Positions 1 to 8,433 of a stretch of DNA of 64,000 nucleotides are shown here, piece by piece; position 1 is the first letter of the stretch, and each line of letters starts with the position of its first letter. The notes below the pieces were generated by a model that ran no database searches, had not been told where the DNA came from, and saw only the letters and a program-made list of their open reading frames with translations. This DNA comes from Sutcliffiella horikoshii (GTDB taxonomy: Bacteria > Bacillota > Bacilli > Bacillales > Bacillaceae_I), in contig NZ_CP020880.1 in the NCBI RefSeq assembly GCF_002157855.1, forward strand, positions 1,364,001 to 1,428,000. Direction: 5' to 3'. A program made the position numbers and the translations under genes.

Positions 1-11
1 CGGTGGAAACA

Positions 12-956
12 ATGGCAACTAATGAAAAGTTAGTGGAAATTCGCAACCTAAAGCAATATTTTAATGAAGGAAAGCCGAACATGGTAAAAGCAGTAGACGG
101 CTTGAATTTCGATATCTATCGCGGTGAAACGCTTGGACTTGTTGGAGAGTCGGGATGTGGGAAGTCCACAACAGGCCGTACCATCATACGCCTTTATGAT
201 GCAACAGACGGAGAAGTACTCTTTGAGGGCGAAAACGTTCACGGCAAAAAGTCTAAGAAAGACTTGTTGAAATTCAACCGCAAGATGCAAATGATCTTCC
301 AAGATCCTTCTGCATCCTTGAACCCTCGTATGACGGTTGCCGACTGCATTGCAGAAGGAATCGACATTCACGGATTGGCGAAGTCGAAAAAGGAACGTCT
401 TGCTCGTGTGCATGAACTACTAGAAACGGTTGGTTTAAATAAAGAGCACGCCAACCGTTATCCACATGAGTTCAGTGGCGGGCAGCGCCAACGTATCGGT
501 ATCGCTCGTGCATTAGCGGTGGAACCGGATTTCATCATTGCCGATGAGCCGATTTCTGCATTGGACGTTTCCATTCAGGCACAGGTTGTCAACTTGATGA
601 AAAAGCTTCAAAAGGAAAAAGGGCTAACGTACTTGTTTATCGCCCATGACCTTTCCATGGTGAAATACATCTCCGACCGTATCGGAGTAATGTATTTTGG
701 TAAGATTGTTGAGCTTGCTGATAGTAACGAGCTTTATAATAATCCAATTCATCCGTACACAAAATCTTTATTGTCCGCGATTCCTCAACCAGATCCGGAT
801 TCTGAGCGCAGCCGTAAGCGTTTTGCTTACGATCCAGCATCCCATGGCTATGCCAAGGATGAGGAGTTAGAGTTGCGTGAAGTACGACCAGGACACTTTG
901 TCTTGTGTTCCGAAGCGGAGTTTAAAAAGTATCAAGCTGAGTATGCAGGTAAATAA
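12..956 (+). CDS. oppF: Oligopeptide ABC transporter ATP-binding protein OppF
   Basis: This is one of the two ATPases of the Opp oligopeptide importer and powers uptake at the inner face of the membrane. Visible parts are the Walker A GESGCGKST (about residues 45-53), the ABC signature SGGQRQR, a Walker B ending DEP, and the oligopeptide/dipeptide C-terminal extension (NPIHPYTKSLLSAIPQPDP). Its length of 314 aa is normal for OppF. The start is taken at ATG 12; a GTG at 3 is possible, and the true start cannot be checked because the upstream oppD lies outside the window. It is the last gene of its operon, followed by a terminator. OppF rather than AppF/DppF is inferred from the neighbouring yjbC-spx-mecA synteny. 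Confidence 0.93.
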   Translation: MATNEKLVEIRNLKQYFNEGKPNMVKAVDGLNFDIYRGETLGLVGESGCGKSTTGRTIIRLYDATDGEVLFEGENVHGKKSKKDLLKFNRKMQMIFQDPSASLNPRMTVADCIAEGIDIHGLAKSKKERLARVHELLETVGLNKEHANRYPHEFSGGQRQRIGIARALAVEPDFIIADEPISALDVSIQAQVVNLMKKLQKEKGLTYLFIAHDLSMVKYISDRIGVMYFGKIVELADSNELYNNPIHPYTKSLLSAIPQPDPDSERSRKRFAYDPASHGYAKDEELELREVRPGHFVLCSEAEFKKYQAEYAGK

Positions 957-965
957 GTTTTCTAG

Positions 966-1002
966 AAACCGATTCCTCGATTGTGGGGGTCGGTTTTTTT
1001 GT
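966..1002 (+). terminator. Rho-independent terminator after oppF
   Basis: Arms AAACCGATTCC and GGGGTCGGTTT pair (with two G-U) and are followed by a run of T. It closes the opp operon. Confidence 0.8.
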
Positions 1003-1045
1003 GGATGAGTCTAAACTCCCAAAGCTTTTACGAAAGAGGCAGAAG

Positions 1046-1482
1046 TGTCTAATAGAACGGTTCTATATGACCGAAGCTCGGTGGGTAGAGGGGGAAAAGT
1101 CTAATGGAAGGTTCTATACGACCGAAGCTCGGTGGGAAGAGGGGGAAAAGTCTAATAGAGCGGTTCTATACGACCGAAGCTCGGTGGGAAGAGGGGGAAA
1201 AGTCTAATAGAGCGGTTCTATACGACCGAAGCTCGGAGAAAAGAGGCAGAAAAGTCTAATAGAATGGCTCTCTATTACCGAAACTCCTCCACCAAAGCCA
1301 AATCGGTAACAGAGAAGCTGTCTCTCCGCCCGAAACTTCTCGGCCAAAGCTAAAACGGTAACAGAGAAGCCGTCTCTCCGCCTGAAACTCCCCCACATAA
1401 GCTAAAACGGTAAAAGAGAAGCCCTCTCAACACCCGAATCCCCTCAACAAGAAACAAAACGGTAACAGAGAACCCTTCCTGC
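1046..1482. repeat. 52-bp degenerate tandem repeat tract, about 8 units
   Basis: The word TCTAAT recurs at 1048, 1100, 1151, 1203 and 1255. The word CGGTAA (once CGGTAAA) recurs at 1304, 1356, 1408 and 1460. The step is therefore 51-52 bp throughout, and the two halves are diverged forms of one unit. Each unit holds a short inverted repeat around a G/C core, for example ATAGA-gcggt-TCTAT in early units and AGAGA-agccg-TCTCT in later ones, followed by a CYGAAnCTC word. The period is not a multiple of three, so the open frames across it are not genes. It fills most of the 665-base gap after oppF. Confidence 0.85.
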
Positions 1483-1621
1483 AAACTCTCATCACTCTCA
1501 TCACCCACTACCACTCTAGTACTCTCGAATTATTTTGAAGGAAATTGTTGAAAAAGGTAAAAAAACAACGATTTTCCAGTATAATAGAGATAGCATATAA
1601 GAGAAGGGATTTTGAAATGAA

Positions 1622-2836
1622 ATGATGAAAAAAATGATTGGTGGTCTGGTGGCTGCAGTCGGAATTTTCGTATTAGGTGGAACGCTAGTACAAGCAGAAG
1701 GGGAAGAAGTACTTCAAGCGGCACAACATGCAACAAAAAAGGTGGAAATGCAAACACGCGAGCTGCCAATATCGATTGCGAGATTTGCGTTTGACTCAGG
1801 ATATACTTTTACATATCCAGATGCAGTTAGAGGGATCTATGTAACAGGTCATTCAGCAGGTGGGGAAAGATTTCCACGCTTACTAGATCTATTGAACAAA
1901 ACAGACCTTAACGCAATGGTTATTGATATTAAGGATGATCATGGGTATCTGACTTACATACCGGAGGAGGAAGACTCCCCATTCATGGACATTGCACAGC
2001 CTTATATTAAGGACCCTAAAGAAATGATGAAAACCTTGGAAGAAAATGAAGTTTACCCGATCGGTAGAATTGTAGTTTTCAAGGATACTGTGCTAGCGAA
2101 GAAGCGCCCGGATTTATCTTTTCAAGAAAACGGTAAAGTATGGGTGAACGGTCGTGAAGAGGCATTTGTCAGTCCTTTCTTAAAGGAAGTTTGGGATTAC
2201 AATGTAGACATTGCGATTGAAGCAGCGAAAATGGGCTTTCAGGAAATACAGTTCGACTATGTGCGTTTCCCGGAAGGTTTTGAAAATAGAGACACAAGTC
2301 TTGAATACACCTATGGGGAGTACAAGGACCTCGATATGGACAATGTTCAAAAGCGAGTGGAAGCGGTAACGGATTTCGTGGAGTATGCACGTGAGCGATT
2401 AGAGCCCTACAATGTGCAAGTGTCCGTGGATATCTTTGGTTATACAGCAACTTTGCCAGAAGCACCTGGAATCGGTCAGAACTTCAGCCGCATCTCAGAA
2501 CACGTGGATGTTATTTCATCCATGATCTATCCAAGCCATTGGACAGCTTATTTCGGAATTGAAAAACCGGATACGGAGCCATATAAGCTGATTGCCGAAT
2601 ATTCTAAGCTAGAAAACGCCAAGCTGGATGAGCTGGAAAATAGACCGGTATCAAGACCGTGGATTCAGGACTTCACAGCAAGTTGGCTTGGAGCAGGGAA
2701 TTATATTCCATATGGACCAAAAGAAGTGGAAGATCAAATCCGTGCACTAAACGAAAATGGAATAGATGAATACCTGATTTGGAATGCAGGTAACAGCTAT
2801 ACAGAAGGACTAGACTTTACCCCACTTAATGACTGA
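1622..2836 (+). CDS. Exported putative glycoside hydrolase (DUF4015-type TIM barrel)
   Basis: A secreted 404-aa protein with a Sec signal peptide at about residues 1-25 (basic MMKKM, hydrophobic core, cut near VQA-EG). The rest resembles the DUF4015 putative glycosyl hydrolase family, with FQEIQFDYVRFPEG and VSVDIFGY as barrel-strand motifs bearing acidic residues and SSMIYPSHW downstream. The substrate is unknown; an envelope polysaccharide is plausible. The start at ATG 1622 follows a GAAGGGA ribosome site. A TATAAT at 1580-1585 without a clear -35 is the likely promoter. It ends in a bidirectional terminator and appears monocistronic. Confidence 0.75.
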   Translation: MMKKMIGGLVAAVGIFVLGGTLVQAEGEEVLQAAQHATKKVEMQTRELPISIARFAFDSGYTFTYPDAVRGIYVTGHSAGGERFPRLLDLLNKTDLNAMVIDIKDDHGYLTYIPEEEDSPFMDIAQPYIKDPKEMMKTLEENEVYPIGRIVVFKDTVLAKKRPDLSFQENGKVWVNGREEAFVSPFLKEVWDYNVDIAIEAAKMGFQEIQFDYVRFPEGFENRDTSLEYTYGEYKDLDMDNVQKRVEAVTDFVEYARERLEPYNVQVSVDIFGYTATLPEAPGIGQNFSRISEHVDVISSMIYPSHWTAYFGIEKPDTEPYKLIAEYSKLENAKLDELENRPVSRPWIQDFTASWLGAGNYIPYGPKEVEDQIRALNENGIDEYLIWNAGNSYTEGLDFTPLND

Positions 2837-2848
2837 GTAAAAAGATAG

Positions 2849-2883
2849 AAAAAAAGCTGCCAATCATCTGGCAGCTTTTTTCT
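2849..2883. terminator. Bidirectional terminator
   Basis: AAAAAGCTGCCA / TGGCAGCTTTTT perfect stem with a six-base loop and A/T runs on both sides. It serves the convergent genes ending at 2836 and 2885. Confidence 0.9.
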
Positions 2884-2884
2884 G

Positions 2885-3070
2885 TTATTTCTTTTTCCCT
2901 CCGACACTCTTCCAACCAGCCTGCATGCTTGCGGACTTATCAAAGCTTTCCGTGCCTTTTTTTCCTCCAAAAAGCTTTTCTCCGATACCGTTTGTCAGTA
3001 CGCCCATAACGGCGGTAATTCCGATGACTAATATAGCCACGATGGTAAAATCAATAAAATATTCGATCAA
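2885..3070 (-). CDS. Small single-span membrane protein
   Basis: A 61-aa product with one N-terminal hydrophobic segment (FTIVAILVIGITAVMGVL) and a basic, Gly/Lys-rich tail ending GGKKK. No family was recognised. The TTG start at 3070 is chosen because an AAAGGGG ribosome site lies 10 bases before it; a GTG six bases upstream is the alternative. It is convergent with the glycoside-hydrolase-like gene and shares its terminator. Function unknown. Confidence 0.55.
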   Translation of the reverse strand: MIEYFIDFTIVAILVIGITAVMGVLTNGIGEKLFGGKKGTESFDKSASMQAGWKSVGGKKK

Positions 3071-3240
3071 AACCACACATCCCCTTTGTCTTATGTAATC
3101 GTATACAAAAAACAATCATACTCTTATTGTATGGTATGTTTAATAGAAAAGAAAGAGGGTATATTAACACTGAGGTCTGTTCAAATTTGTTATACTTAAA
3201 GTGTACATAGAGATAAAACGAAAGGGGAGTTTATTACGGA

Positions 3241-3816
3241 ATGAATTGGTATGAGAAGTTAAATCAGTATTTTCCAGTAGAAGAGATGAAATCCAGGGAG
3301 CATATGGAGCTTCTTTTAAAAGAAAGAGGGGACATTTATCATAAGGATGAAGGGGAGCATCATGTATTAATGTATGTGGAGCTTGATAACTTTATTTTCA
3401 TCGACTACTTGTTTGTTTCAAAAGATGCTAGAGGTTTGGGGCTTGGACATAAGTTGCTAGACAAAATGAAGGAAAAAGGCAAGCCGATTATTTTAGAAGT
3501 GGAACCTGTTGATTATGAAGACACAGACACGGAAAAACGACTCCGTTTTTATAAAAGAGAAGGGTTTGAACATGCCACATCAATCGGTTATAGACGTCGT
3601 TCTCTTGCAACAAATGAAGTGAATGCAATGGAGATCCTTTATTGGTCACCGACGGATGCAGGGGAAGAAGCGATCTACGAGGGAATGAAAGCTACATACG
3701 AGCAAATTCATACATATAAAGATAAAGAACTGTACGGTGAATCATATGATAAAGTAGACAAAGTACTTACTTATGATGAAGATGATGATAATGAGGATAT
3801 ATTGTCTAAATTGTAA
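3241..3816 (+). CDS. yjbC: GNAT-like protein YjbC
   Basis: A 191-aa protein with a GNAT acetyltransferase-like N-terminal half: FIDYLFVSKDARGLGLGHKLL is the acetyl-CoA binding loop, and RLRFYKREGFE is the usual C-terminal helix/strand. It has an acidic C-terminal tail. It matches B. subtilis YjbC in length and in its place after opp. In B. subtilis yjbC is co-transcribed with spx; here about 10 kb of other genes separate them and a terminator follows yjbC, so that coupling is lost. The acetyl acceptor is unknown. Confidence 0.85.
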   Translation: MNWYEKLNQYFPVEEMKSREHMELLLKERGDIYHKDEGEHHVLMYVELDNFIFIDYLFVSKDARGLGLGHKLLDKMKEKGKPIILEVEPVDYEDTDTEKRLRFYKREGFEHATSIGYRRRSLATNEVNAMEILYWSPTDAGEEAIYEGMKATYEQIHTYKDKELYGESYDKVDKVLTYDEDDDNEDILSKL

Positions 3817-3846
3817 AATATCGTTTAAATTATTAAAGCTAGATAG

Positions 3847-3876
3847 AACCATTACCCAAAGGTAGTGGTTTTTTTA
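3847..3876 (+). terminator. Terminator after yjbC
   Basis: AACCATTACC / GGTAGTGGTT stem (one G-U) with a CAAA loop and seven T. Confidence 0.85.
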
Positions 3877-3881
3877 ACGAG

Positions 3882-3905
3882 AAATACTTGCATAAACAAG
3901 TATTT
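3882..3905. promoter_or_regulatory. Palindromic operator before the MarR gene
   Basis: AAATACTTG-cataaa-CAAGTATTT is a perfect 9-bp inverted repeat with a 6-bp spacer, 37 bp before the GTG start of the MarR gene. The half-site CAAGTATTTTTA recurs downstream of the gene, so this is probably the autoregulatory site. Confidence 0.75.
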
Positions 3906-3941
3906 TTAGATAGAATAAAATCGCTGAGAGGAGTTGAAAAG

Positions 3942-4385
3942 GTGAAACCTGAAAGTAACTATAAGTTAGATGATTCGATAGGTTATAAACTTTTCCATGC
4001 ATCAAGACTAATGAATAATCGCATAAACAAATATTTTAAAGAGAATAATTTTCCTGTCACGTATGAACAATGGCAAATACTGAGTAGGTTGTATGAGAGG
4101 GACGGACTTACGCAAAATCAAATTGCAGAACTAAATGAGAAAGATCAACCAAGTGTTTCTCGTTTAATCGTGAACATGGTAAATAGGGGATTGGTAACAC
4201 GGTCACCACATCCTTCAGATGCAAGGATTAATATTATTAAACTTACAGAACAGGCAAAAGAGTCGGAGCAGGAGCTTAAGATCCTTGCGAACCAAACGAT
4301 TCAGGACGCAACGAAAGGGATAAATCCTGAAGATGTGGAGAAATGCCTTAGAATGCTTGATCAGATAAGAGCAAATCTTCAATAA
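3942..4385 (+). CDS. MarR-family transcriptional regulator
   Basis: A winged-helix repressor of 147 aa, the usual MarR length. Visible are the YEQWQILSRLYE helix, the recognition region QPSVSRLIVNMVNRGLV, and the wing motif RSPHPSDARINIIKLT (DxR signature). The GTG at 3942 is taken as start because GAGAGGAG lies 8 bases upstream; the longer open frame from 3888 begins inside the operator. Matching palindromes lie before it and twice between it and the siderophore operon, so it probably represses itself and tunes iron-siderophore import. The ligand is unknown. Confidence 0.85.
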   Translation: MKPESNYKLDDSIGYKLFHASRLMNNRINKYFKENNFPVTYEQWQILSRLYERDGLTQNQIAELNEKDQPSVSRLIVNMVNRGLVTRSPHPSDARINIIKLTEQAKESEQELKILANQTIQDATKGINPEDVEKCLRMLDQIRANLQ

Positions 4386-4390
4386 AAATG

Positions 4391-4440
4391 TTTGTTTAAA
4401 CAAGTAATAGGCTGTTGGTTATTAGTTGTTTAAACAAGTA
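4391..4440. promoter_or_regulatory. Twin MarR-type operators before the siderophore operon
   Basis: Two copies of the palindrome TTGTTTAAACAA at 4392-4403 and 4426-4437, 34 bp apart. Both are followed by GTA, and the second by the same CAAGTATTTTTA half-site as the operator at 3882. Confidence 0.7.
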
Positions 4441-4505
4441 TTTTTATACATTAAGAACTTATAAAGAGATAAATACTTTTAGGCTTATTTTTTTTTAATC
4501 GCCAT

Positions 4506-4520
4506 TGAGAATGATTATCT
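4506..4520. promoter_or_regulatory. Fur box
   Basis: TGAGAATGATTATCT matches the Bacillus Fur box TGATAATnATTATCA at 12 of the 14 specified positions. It lies 33 bp before the first permease gene, indicating iron repression of the importer. Confidence 0.85.
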
Positions 4521-4552
4521 ATTTCAAATACAGTGTAGGGAAGGAAAGCATA

Positions 4553-5515
4553 ATGAAGAAAAGGTATCTGTTTATTTTGCTAATAACATTATCATTTATC
4601 TCTTTATTTGTTGGGGTAACTGAAATTCAACCTTGGAAATTGTGGCAGGGAATAAGTGAACAGCAACTCCAGATTCTCTTGCTTAGTAGAATTCCGAGAC
4701 TGCTAAGCATTATTATCGCCGGAATTGGAATGAGTGTTTGTGGCCTGATTATGCAGCAGCTGACTAGGAACAAGTTTGTCTCACCAACCACTGCTGGAAC
4801 AATGGACTCTGCAAGACTTGGAGTGTTAGTTTCCCTCCTGCTTTTTTCTTCTGCTGGAATGTTACTAAAGGCCTCCATTGCTTTTATCTTTGCACTGGCA
4901 GGGACGTTTATTTTTATGAAAATTTTAGACAGGATAAAGTTCAAGGATGTTATTTTCATCCCGCTAGTGGGGCTAATGTTCGGAAGTATTGTAGGCTCCA
5001 TCACTACATTTTTTGCTTATAAATATGACCTTATTCAAAATATGTCGTCTTGGTTGCAGGGGAATTTCTCCCTAATTATTAAAGGAAGATACGAGCTGCT
5101 TTACATAAGTATTCCATTGCTTATCATTACATATTTTTATGCAAACAGGTTTACCGTTGCAGGTATGGGAGAAGATTTCTCTATTAATCTAGGATTGCCG
5201 TATAAAAAGGTAGTAAACATTGGACTTGTCATTGTGGCAGCTGTGACATCTATCGTCATCCTGACAGTAGGAATGATACCATTCCTTGGGCTGATTGTGC
5301 CAAATATTGTGAGTATCTTTCGGGGAGATCATCTAAAAGAGAATCTGCCATACACTGCAATGATTGGAGCAATCTTTGTCCTTTCATGCGATATTCTCGG
5401 TAGAATTATCATTTATCCTTACGAAATACCAATCGGTCTTACTGTCGGAGTAATAGGTAGTGCGTTATTTCTTTATCTTTTGTTTAGGAGAAGTACATAT
5501 GAAGCTAAAGCATAA
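4553..5515 (+). CDS. yclN: Siderophore ABC transporter permease (FecCD family, YclN-like)
   Basis: An integral membrane permease of 320 aa with many hydrophobic segments and FecCD-family signatures (LLSRIPRLLSIIIAGIGMSVCGLIMQ near the N-terminus, GMIPFLGLIVPNI near the C-terminus). It forms the channel with the next permease for uptake of a ferric siderophore. The start at ATG 4553 has a GGGAAGGAAAG site; the open frame beginning at 4505 would run through the Fur box. The order permease-permease-ATPase-lipoprotein and the strong likeness of the binding protein to YclQ point to the petrobactin-type yclNOPQ (fpb) system. Confidence 0.85.
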   Translation: MKKRYLFILLITLSFISLFVGVTEIQPWKLWQGISEQQLQILLLSRIPRLLSIIIAGIGMSVCGLIMQQLTRNKFVSPTTAGTMDSARLGVLVSLLLFSSAGMLLKASIAFIFALAGTFIFMKILDRIKFKDVIFIPLVGLMFGSIVGSITTFFAYKYDLIQNMSSWLQGNFSLIIKGRYELLYISIPLLIITYFYANRFTVAGMGEDFSINLGLPYKKVVNIGLVIVAAVTSIVILTVGMIPFLGLIVPNIVSIFRGDHLKENLPYTAMIGAIFVLSCDILGRIIIYPYEIPIGLTVGVIGSALFLYLLFRRSTYEAKA

Positions 5516-6455
5516 GATTTATCTATTGATTGGTTTACTAGTATTCTCAGTTTCTCTTTTTTTATTTTATGATCTTGGTTCAAGTTGGGAATATGCACTT
5601 CCAAGGAGAGCTACGAAAGTACTGGGGATAATACTTACTGGGGGATCCATTGCTTTTTCCACCGTTATTTTTCAAACAATTACTGGTAATAGAATATTAA
5701 CGCCAAGCATTATCGGACTTGATTCTCTTTATCTGCTTGTCCAGACATTTATTATTTTCGCATTCGGTTCTGCAAGCTTTATAACAGTTAACAAGGAAGT
5801 GAATTTCCTCCTTTCGGTGTCATGCATGGTATTGTTTGCCATACTCCTTTATAAGTTCCTTTTTAAAGGCGAGGGACGAAATATCTATTTCCTGCTTCTG
5901 GTGGGGATAGTTTTTGGAACGCTGTTTGGCAGTCTATCTACATTTATGCAGGTACTGATTGATCCGAATGAATTCATGCTTGTTCAGGATAGGATGTTTG
6001 CAAGCTTCAATAACGTCAACACGGAACTTTTGATTGGTTCAATTATTCTTCTAATTGGCATCGGGCTTTATGTATCTCGTTATTTGAAATATTTAGATGT
6101 ACTGGCGCTTGGAAGGGACCAGGCCATCAATCTTGGAGTACCGTATAATTTTATTGTGCAAAGGTTTTTAATTATCATTGCCATACTTGTTTCCATAGCC
6201 ACTGCTTTGGTTGGGCCAATAACATTTCTAGGATTACTTGTAGCAAATATAGCGTATCAATTTATGAAAACTTACCGTCATACATACTTATTGACTGCCT
6301 CCATTCTTATAAGCATCGTAGCGCTAGTGGGGGGACAACTGATTGTGGAACGAGTATTCACGTTCTCCACCACCTTAAGTGTCATCATCAATTTTACAGG
6401 CGGTGTCTATTTTATTTATCTGTTATTAAAGGAGAGTAAATCATGGTCGAAGTAA
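5499..6455 (+). CDS. yclO: Siderophore ABC transporter permease (FecCD family, YclO-like)
   Basis: The second FecCD permease, 318 aa, with about nine hydrophobic segments. ALPRRATKVLGIILTGGSIAFS and GPITFLGLLVANIAYQ are the family landmarks. It overlaps the preceding permease by 17 bases and starts at ATG 5499 after AGGAGAAG, so translation is probably coupled. The ATPase start overlaps its end by 13 bases. It pairs with the upstream permease as a heterodimeric channel. Confidence 0.85.
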   Translation: MKLKHKIYLLIGLLVFSVSLFLFYDLGSSWEYALPRRATKVLGIILTGGSIAFSTVIFQTITGNRILTPSIIGLDSLYLLVQTFIIFAFGSASFITVNKEVNFLLSVSCMVLFAILLYKFLFKGEGRNIYFLLLVGIVFGTLFGSLSTFMQVLIDPNEFMLVQDRMFASFNNVNTELLIGSIILLIGIGLYVSRYLKYLDVLALGRDQAINLGVPYNFIVQRFLIIIAILVSIATALVGPITFLGLLVANIAYQFMKTYRHTYLLTASILISIVALVGGQLIVERVFTFSTTLSVIINFTGGVYFIYLLLKESKSWSK

Positions 6456-7201
6456 AAAACCTAACGAAAAGCTATGGAAACAAAAAAGTGGTGGATCAGG
6501 TAAGCACTACAGTGAAGAAGGGGAGCATCACTTCCTTTATAGGCCCTAACGGTGCAGGTAAAAGCACCTTGTTGTCCATGATGAGCAGGCTGATAGAAAT
6601 GGATTCCGGTGAAGTTTACGTAGATGGAGAGAATATAATCAAACAAAAAAGCAATATCTTAGCAAAAAAGTTATCCATTCTAAAACAGTCTAACCATATG
6701 CCAATTCGTTTGACAATAAGGGAGCTTGTCAGTTTTGGAAGATTTCCTCATTCGCAAGGTAATTTGACTGCAGAAGATTGGAGAGAGGTAGATGCAGCAA
6801 TTGCGTACATGCAACTGGAAGAAATGCAGCATAAATTTTTGGACCAGTTAAGCGGAGGGCAAAAGCAACGTGCATTCATTGCCATGGTAATTGCGCAGAA
6901 CACAGAATATATCCTTTTGGATGAGCCGTTGAATAATCTGGATATGAAGCATTCTGTTCAGATAATGAAAGTATTGAGAAGGCTCGTTGATGAAACGGGG
7001 AAGACCGTCATTATCGTAATTCATGATATTAACTTCGCATCTGTTTACTCTGACTATATCGTAGCATTGAAGGATGGAAAATTAGTAAAGCAAGGTAAAA
7101 CAGAAGACATCATTAGAGAAGACATTTTAAAGGAAATCTATGATATTGAAATTAAAGTAAAAGAAATAGACGGAAAAAATATTTCTATTTATTTTTCATA
7201 A
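6443..7201 (+). CDS. yclP: Siderophore ABC transporter ATP-binding protein (YclP-like)
   Basis: A cytoplasmic ATPase of 252 aa, the length I recall for YclP. It has Walker A GPNGAGKST (about residues 34-42), signature LSGGQKQR, Walker B YILLDEP and H-loop VIHD. It energises the two FecCD permeases. It overlaps the second permease gene and is followed by 165 bases before the binding-protein gene, unlike the tight packing upstream. Confidence 0.88.
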   Translation: MVEVKNLTKSYGNKKVVDQVSTTVKKGSITSFIGPNGAGKSTLLSMMSRLIEMDSGEVYVDGENIIKQKSNILAKKLSILKQSNHMPIRLTIRELVSFGRFPHSQGNLTAEDWREVDAAIAYMQLEEMQHKFLDQLSGGQKQRAFIAMVIAQNTEYILLDEPLNNLDMKHSVQIMKVLRRLVDETGKTVIIVIHDINFASVYSDYIVALKDGKLVKQGKTEDIIREDILKEIYDIEIKVKEIDGKNISIYFS

Positions 7202-7366
7202 GGAGGAGAAGATATGCAAGCTTACAGGAATGCTATCCCTTGATGGACTTCTCTGGAACTGGCGCCACCTTTTTGTAAGAAGACTATAACAGATGCAAAA
7301 AGGAGTTCATTAGAGAATATAATCATCATTTGTAGCTTTATCCAAATATTTCATGAGGTGAAGGAA

Positions 7367-8335
7367 ATGAAGAAGAACCTATCCATATTATTTTTAGCTT
7401 TCTTATTATCTTTAGTTGCCGCTGCGTGCGGTACAAATAATAATGCAACAAGTGGAACCGAAACTGCTTCAGCAGAAGAGAAAACTACCGGGAATACAGA
7501 AACGATGACTATTGAACATCAATTAGGAAAAACAGATATCACGAAATCGCCTAAAAATGTTATTGTGTTCGACTTTGGAATATTGGATTCCCTGGACAAA
7601 TTGGGAGTGAATGTTTTAGGAGTTCCTCAAGCGAACATACCTCATTACTTATCAAAATATGAAGACGTAAAATATGAGAATGTGGGAAGTTTGAAGGAGC
7701 CGGATTTTGAGAAAATACATTCGCTTGAGCCAGAGTTAATCATCATTTCCGGCAGACAAGCGGAAGCATATGAGGAACTCTCCAAAATTGCTCCAACAAT
7801 TTTTATGGGAGTAGATACAACTGATTACCTTCCTTCTTACAAAGAAAATATGACATTACTTGGAGAGATTTTCAGTAAAGAGTCCGAAGTTGCTGAGGAA
7901 TTGTCTCAAGTGGAAGAATCTATTAAGGCATTAAAAACAAAAGCAAACGCTTCCGGAAAGAACGCATTAATTATTCTTGCAAATGAGGGTAATATTAGTG
8001 CTTATGGTCCTGGCTCCCGTTTTGGTATCATTCATGATGAGTTTGGACTAACACCTGTGGATAATGGGATAGAAGTATCGACGCATGGACAAAACGTTTC
8101 TTTTGAGTATATTCTTGAAAAGAACCCGGATTACTTGTTTGTCATTGACAGAGGGGCTGCAGTAGAAGGAGAATCAAGTGCCCAATCGTTATTAGATAAC
8201 GATATCATCAAACAGATAAATGCGAGTAAAGATGGGAACATTGTGTATCTTGATCCTAACTACTGGTACTTGTCAGGTGGAGGCCTTATTTCTGTTTCGG
8301 AAATGGTCAAGGAAATCGAAACAAGCTTAGAATAA
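7367..8335 (+). CDS. yclQ: Siderophore-binding lipoprotein (YclQ-like)
   Basis: A cell-surface receptor of 322 aa with a lipoprotein signal ending LVAAAC (lipidated Cys at about residue 21). The mature part matches the YclQ petrobactin receptor as I remember it: VFDFGILDSLDKLG, VGSLKEPDFEKI, LIIISGRQ, KIAPTIFMGVDT, NPDYLFVIDRG and WYLSGGG. It starts at ATG 7367 after GAGGTGA. The 165-base gap before it contains a ribosome site followed by a nine-codon frame (7214-7243), possibly a leader or a remnant. Confidence 0.88.
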   Translation: MKKNLSILFLAFLLSLVAAACGTNNNATSGTETASAEEKTTGNTETMTIEHQLGKTDITKSPKNVIVFDFGILDSLDKLGVNVLGVPQANIPHYLSKYEDVKYENVGSLKEPDFEKIHSLEPELIIISGRQAEAYEELSKIAPTIFMGVDTTDYLPSYKENMTLLGEIFSKESEVAEELSQVEESIKALKTKANASGKNALIILANEGNISAYGPGSRFGIIHDEFGLTPVDNGIEVSTHGQNVSFEYILEKNPDYLFVIDRGAAVEGESSAQSLLDNDIIKQINASKDGNIVYLDPNYWYLSGGGLISVSEMVKEIETSLE

Positions 8336-8380
8336 GTGGTGCAAAATATTGTACTAAGATGCTAATATAAGTGAAAAACG

Positions 8381-8433
8381 AACTCCACCCTAAACTAGAG
8401 GCAAGAAGCTACTAGTTTAGGGTGGAGTTTCAT
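8381..8433. terminator. Strong bidirectional terminator
   Basis: An 18-bp perfect stem (AACTCCACCCTAAACTAG and its complement) with a 13-base loop between the convergent yclQ and lipase genes. Confidence 0.9.

Noticed and set aside
983-1207. Open frame with repeated FYTTEARW-type protein motif
   Set aside because: It lies in the 52-bp repeat tract; the period is not a multiple of three, it has no ribosome site, and it stops where units diverge.
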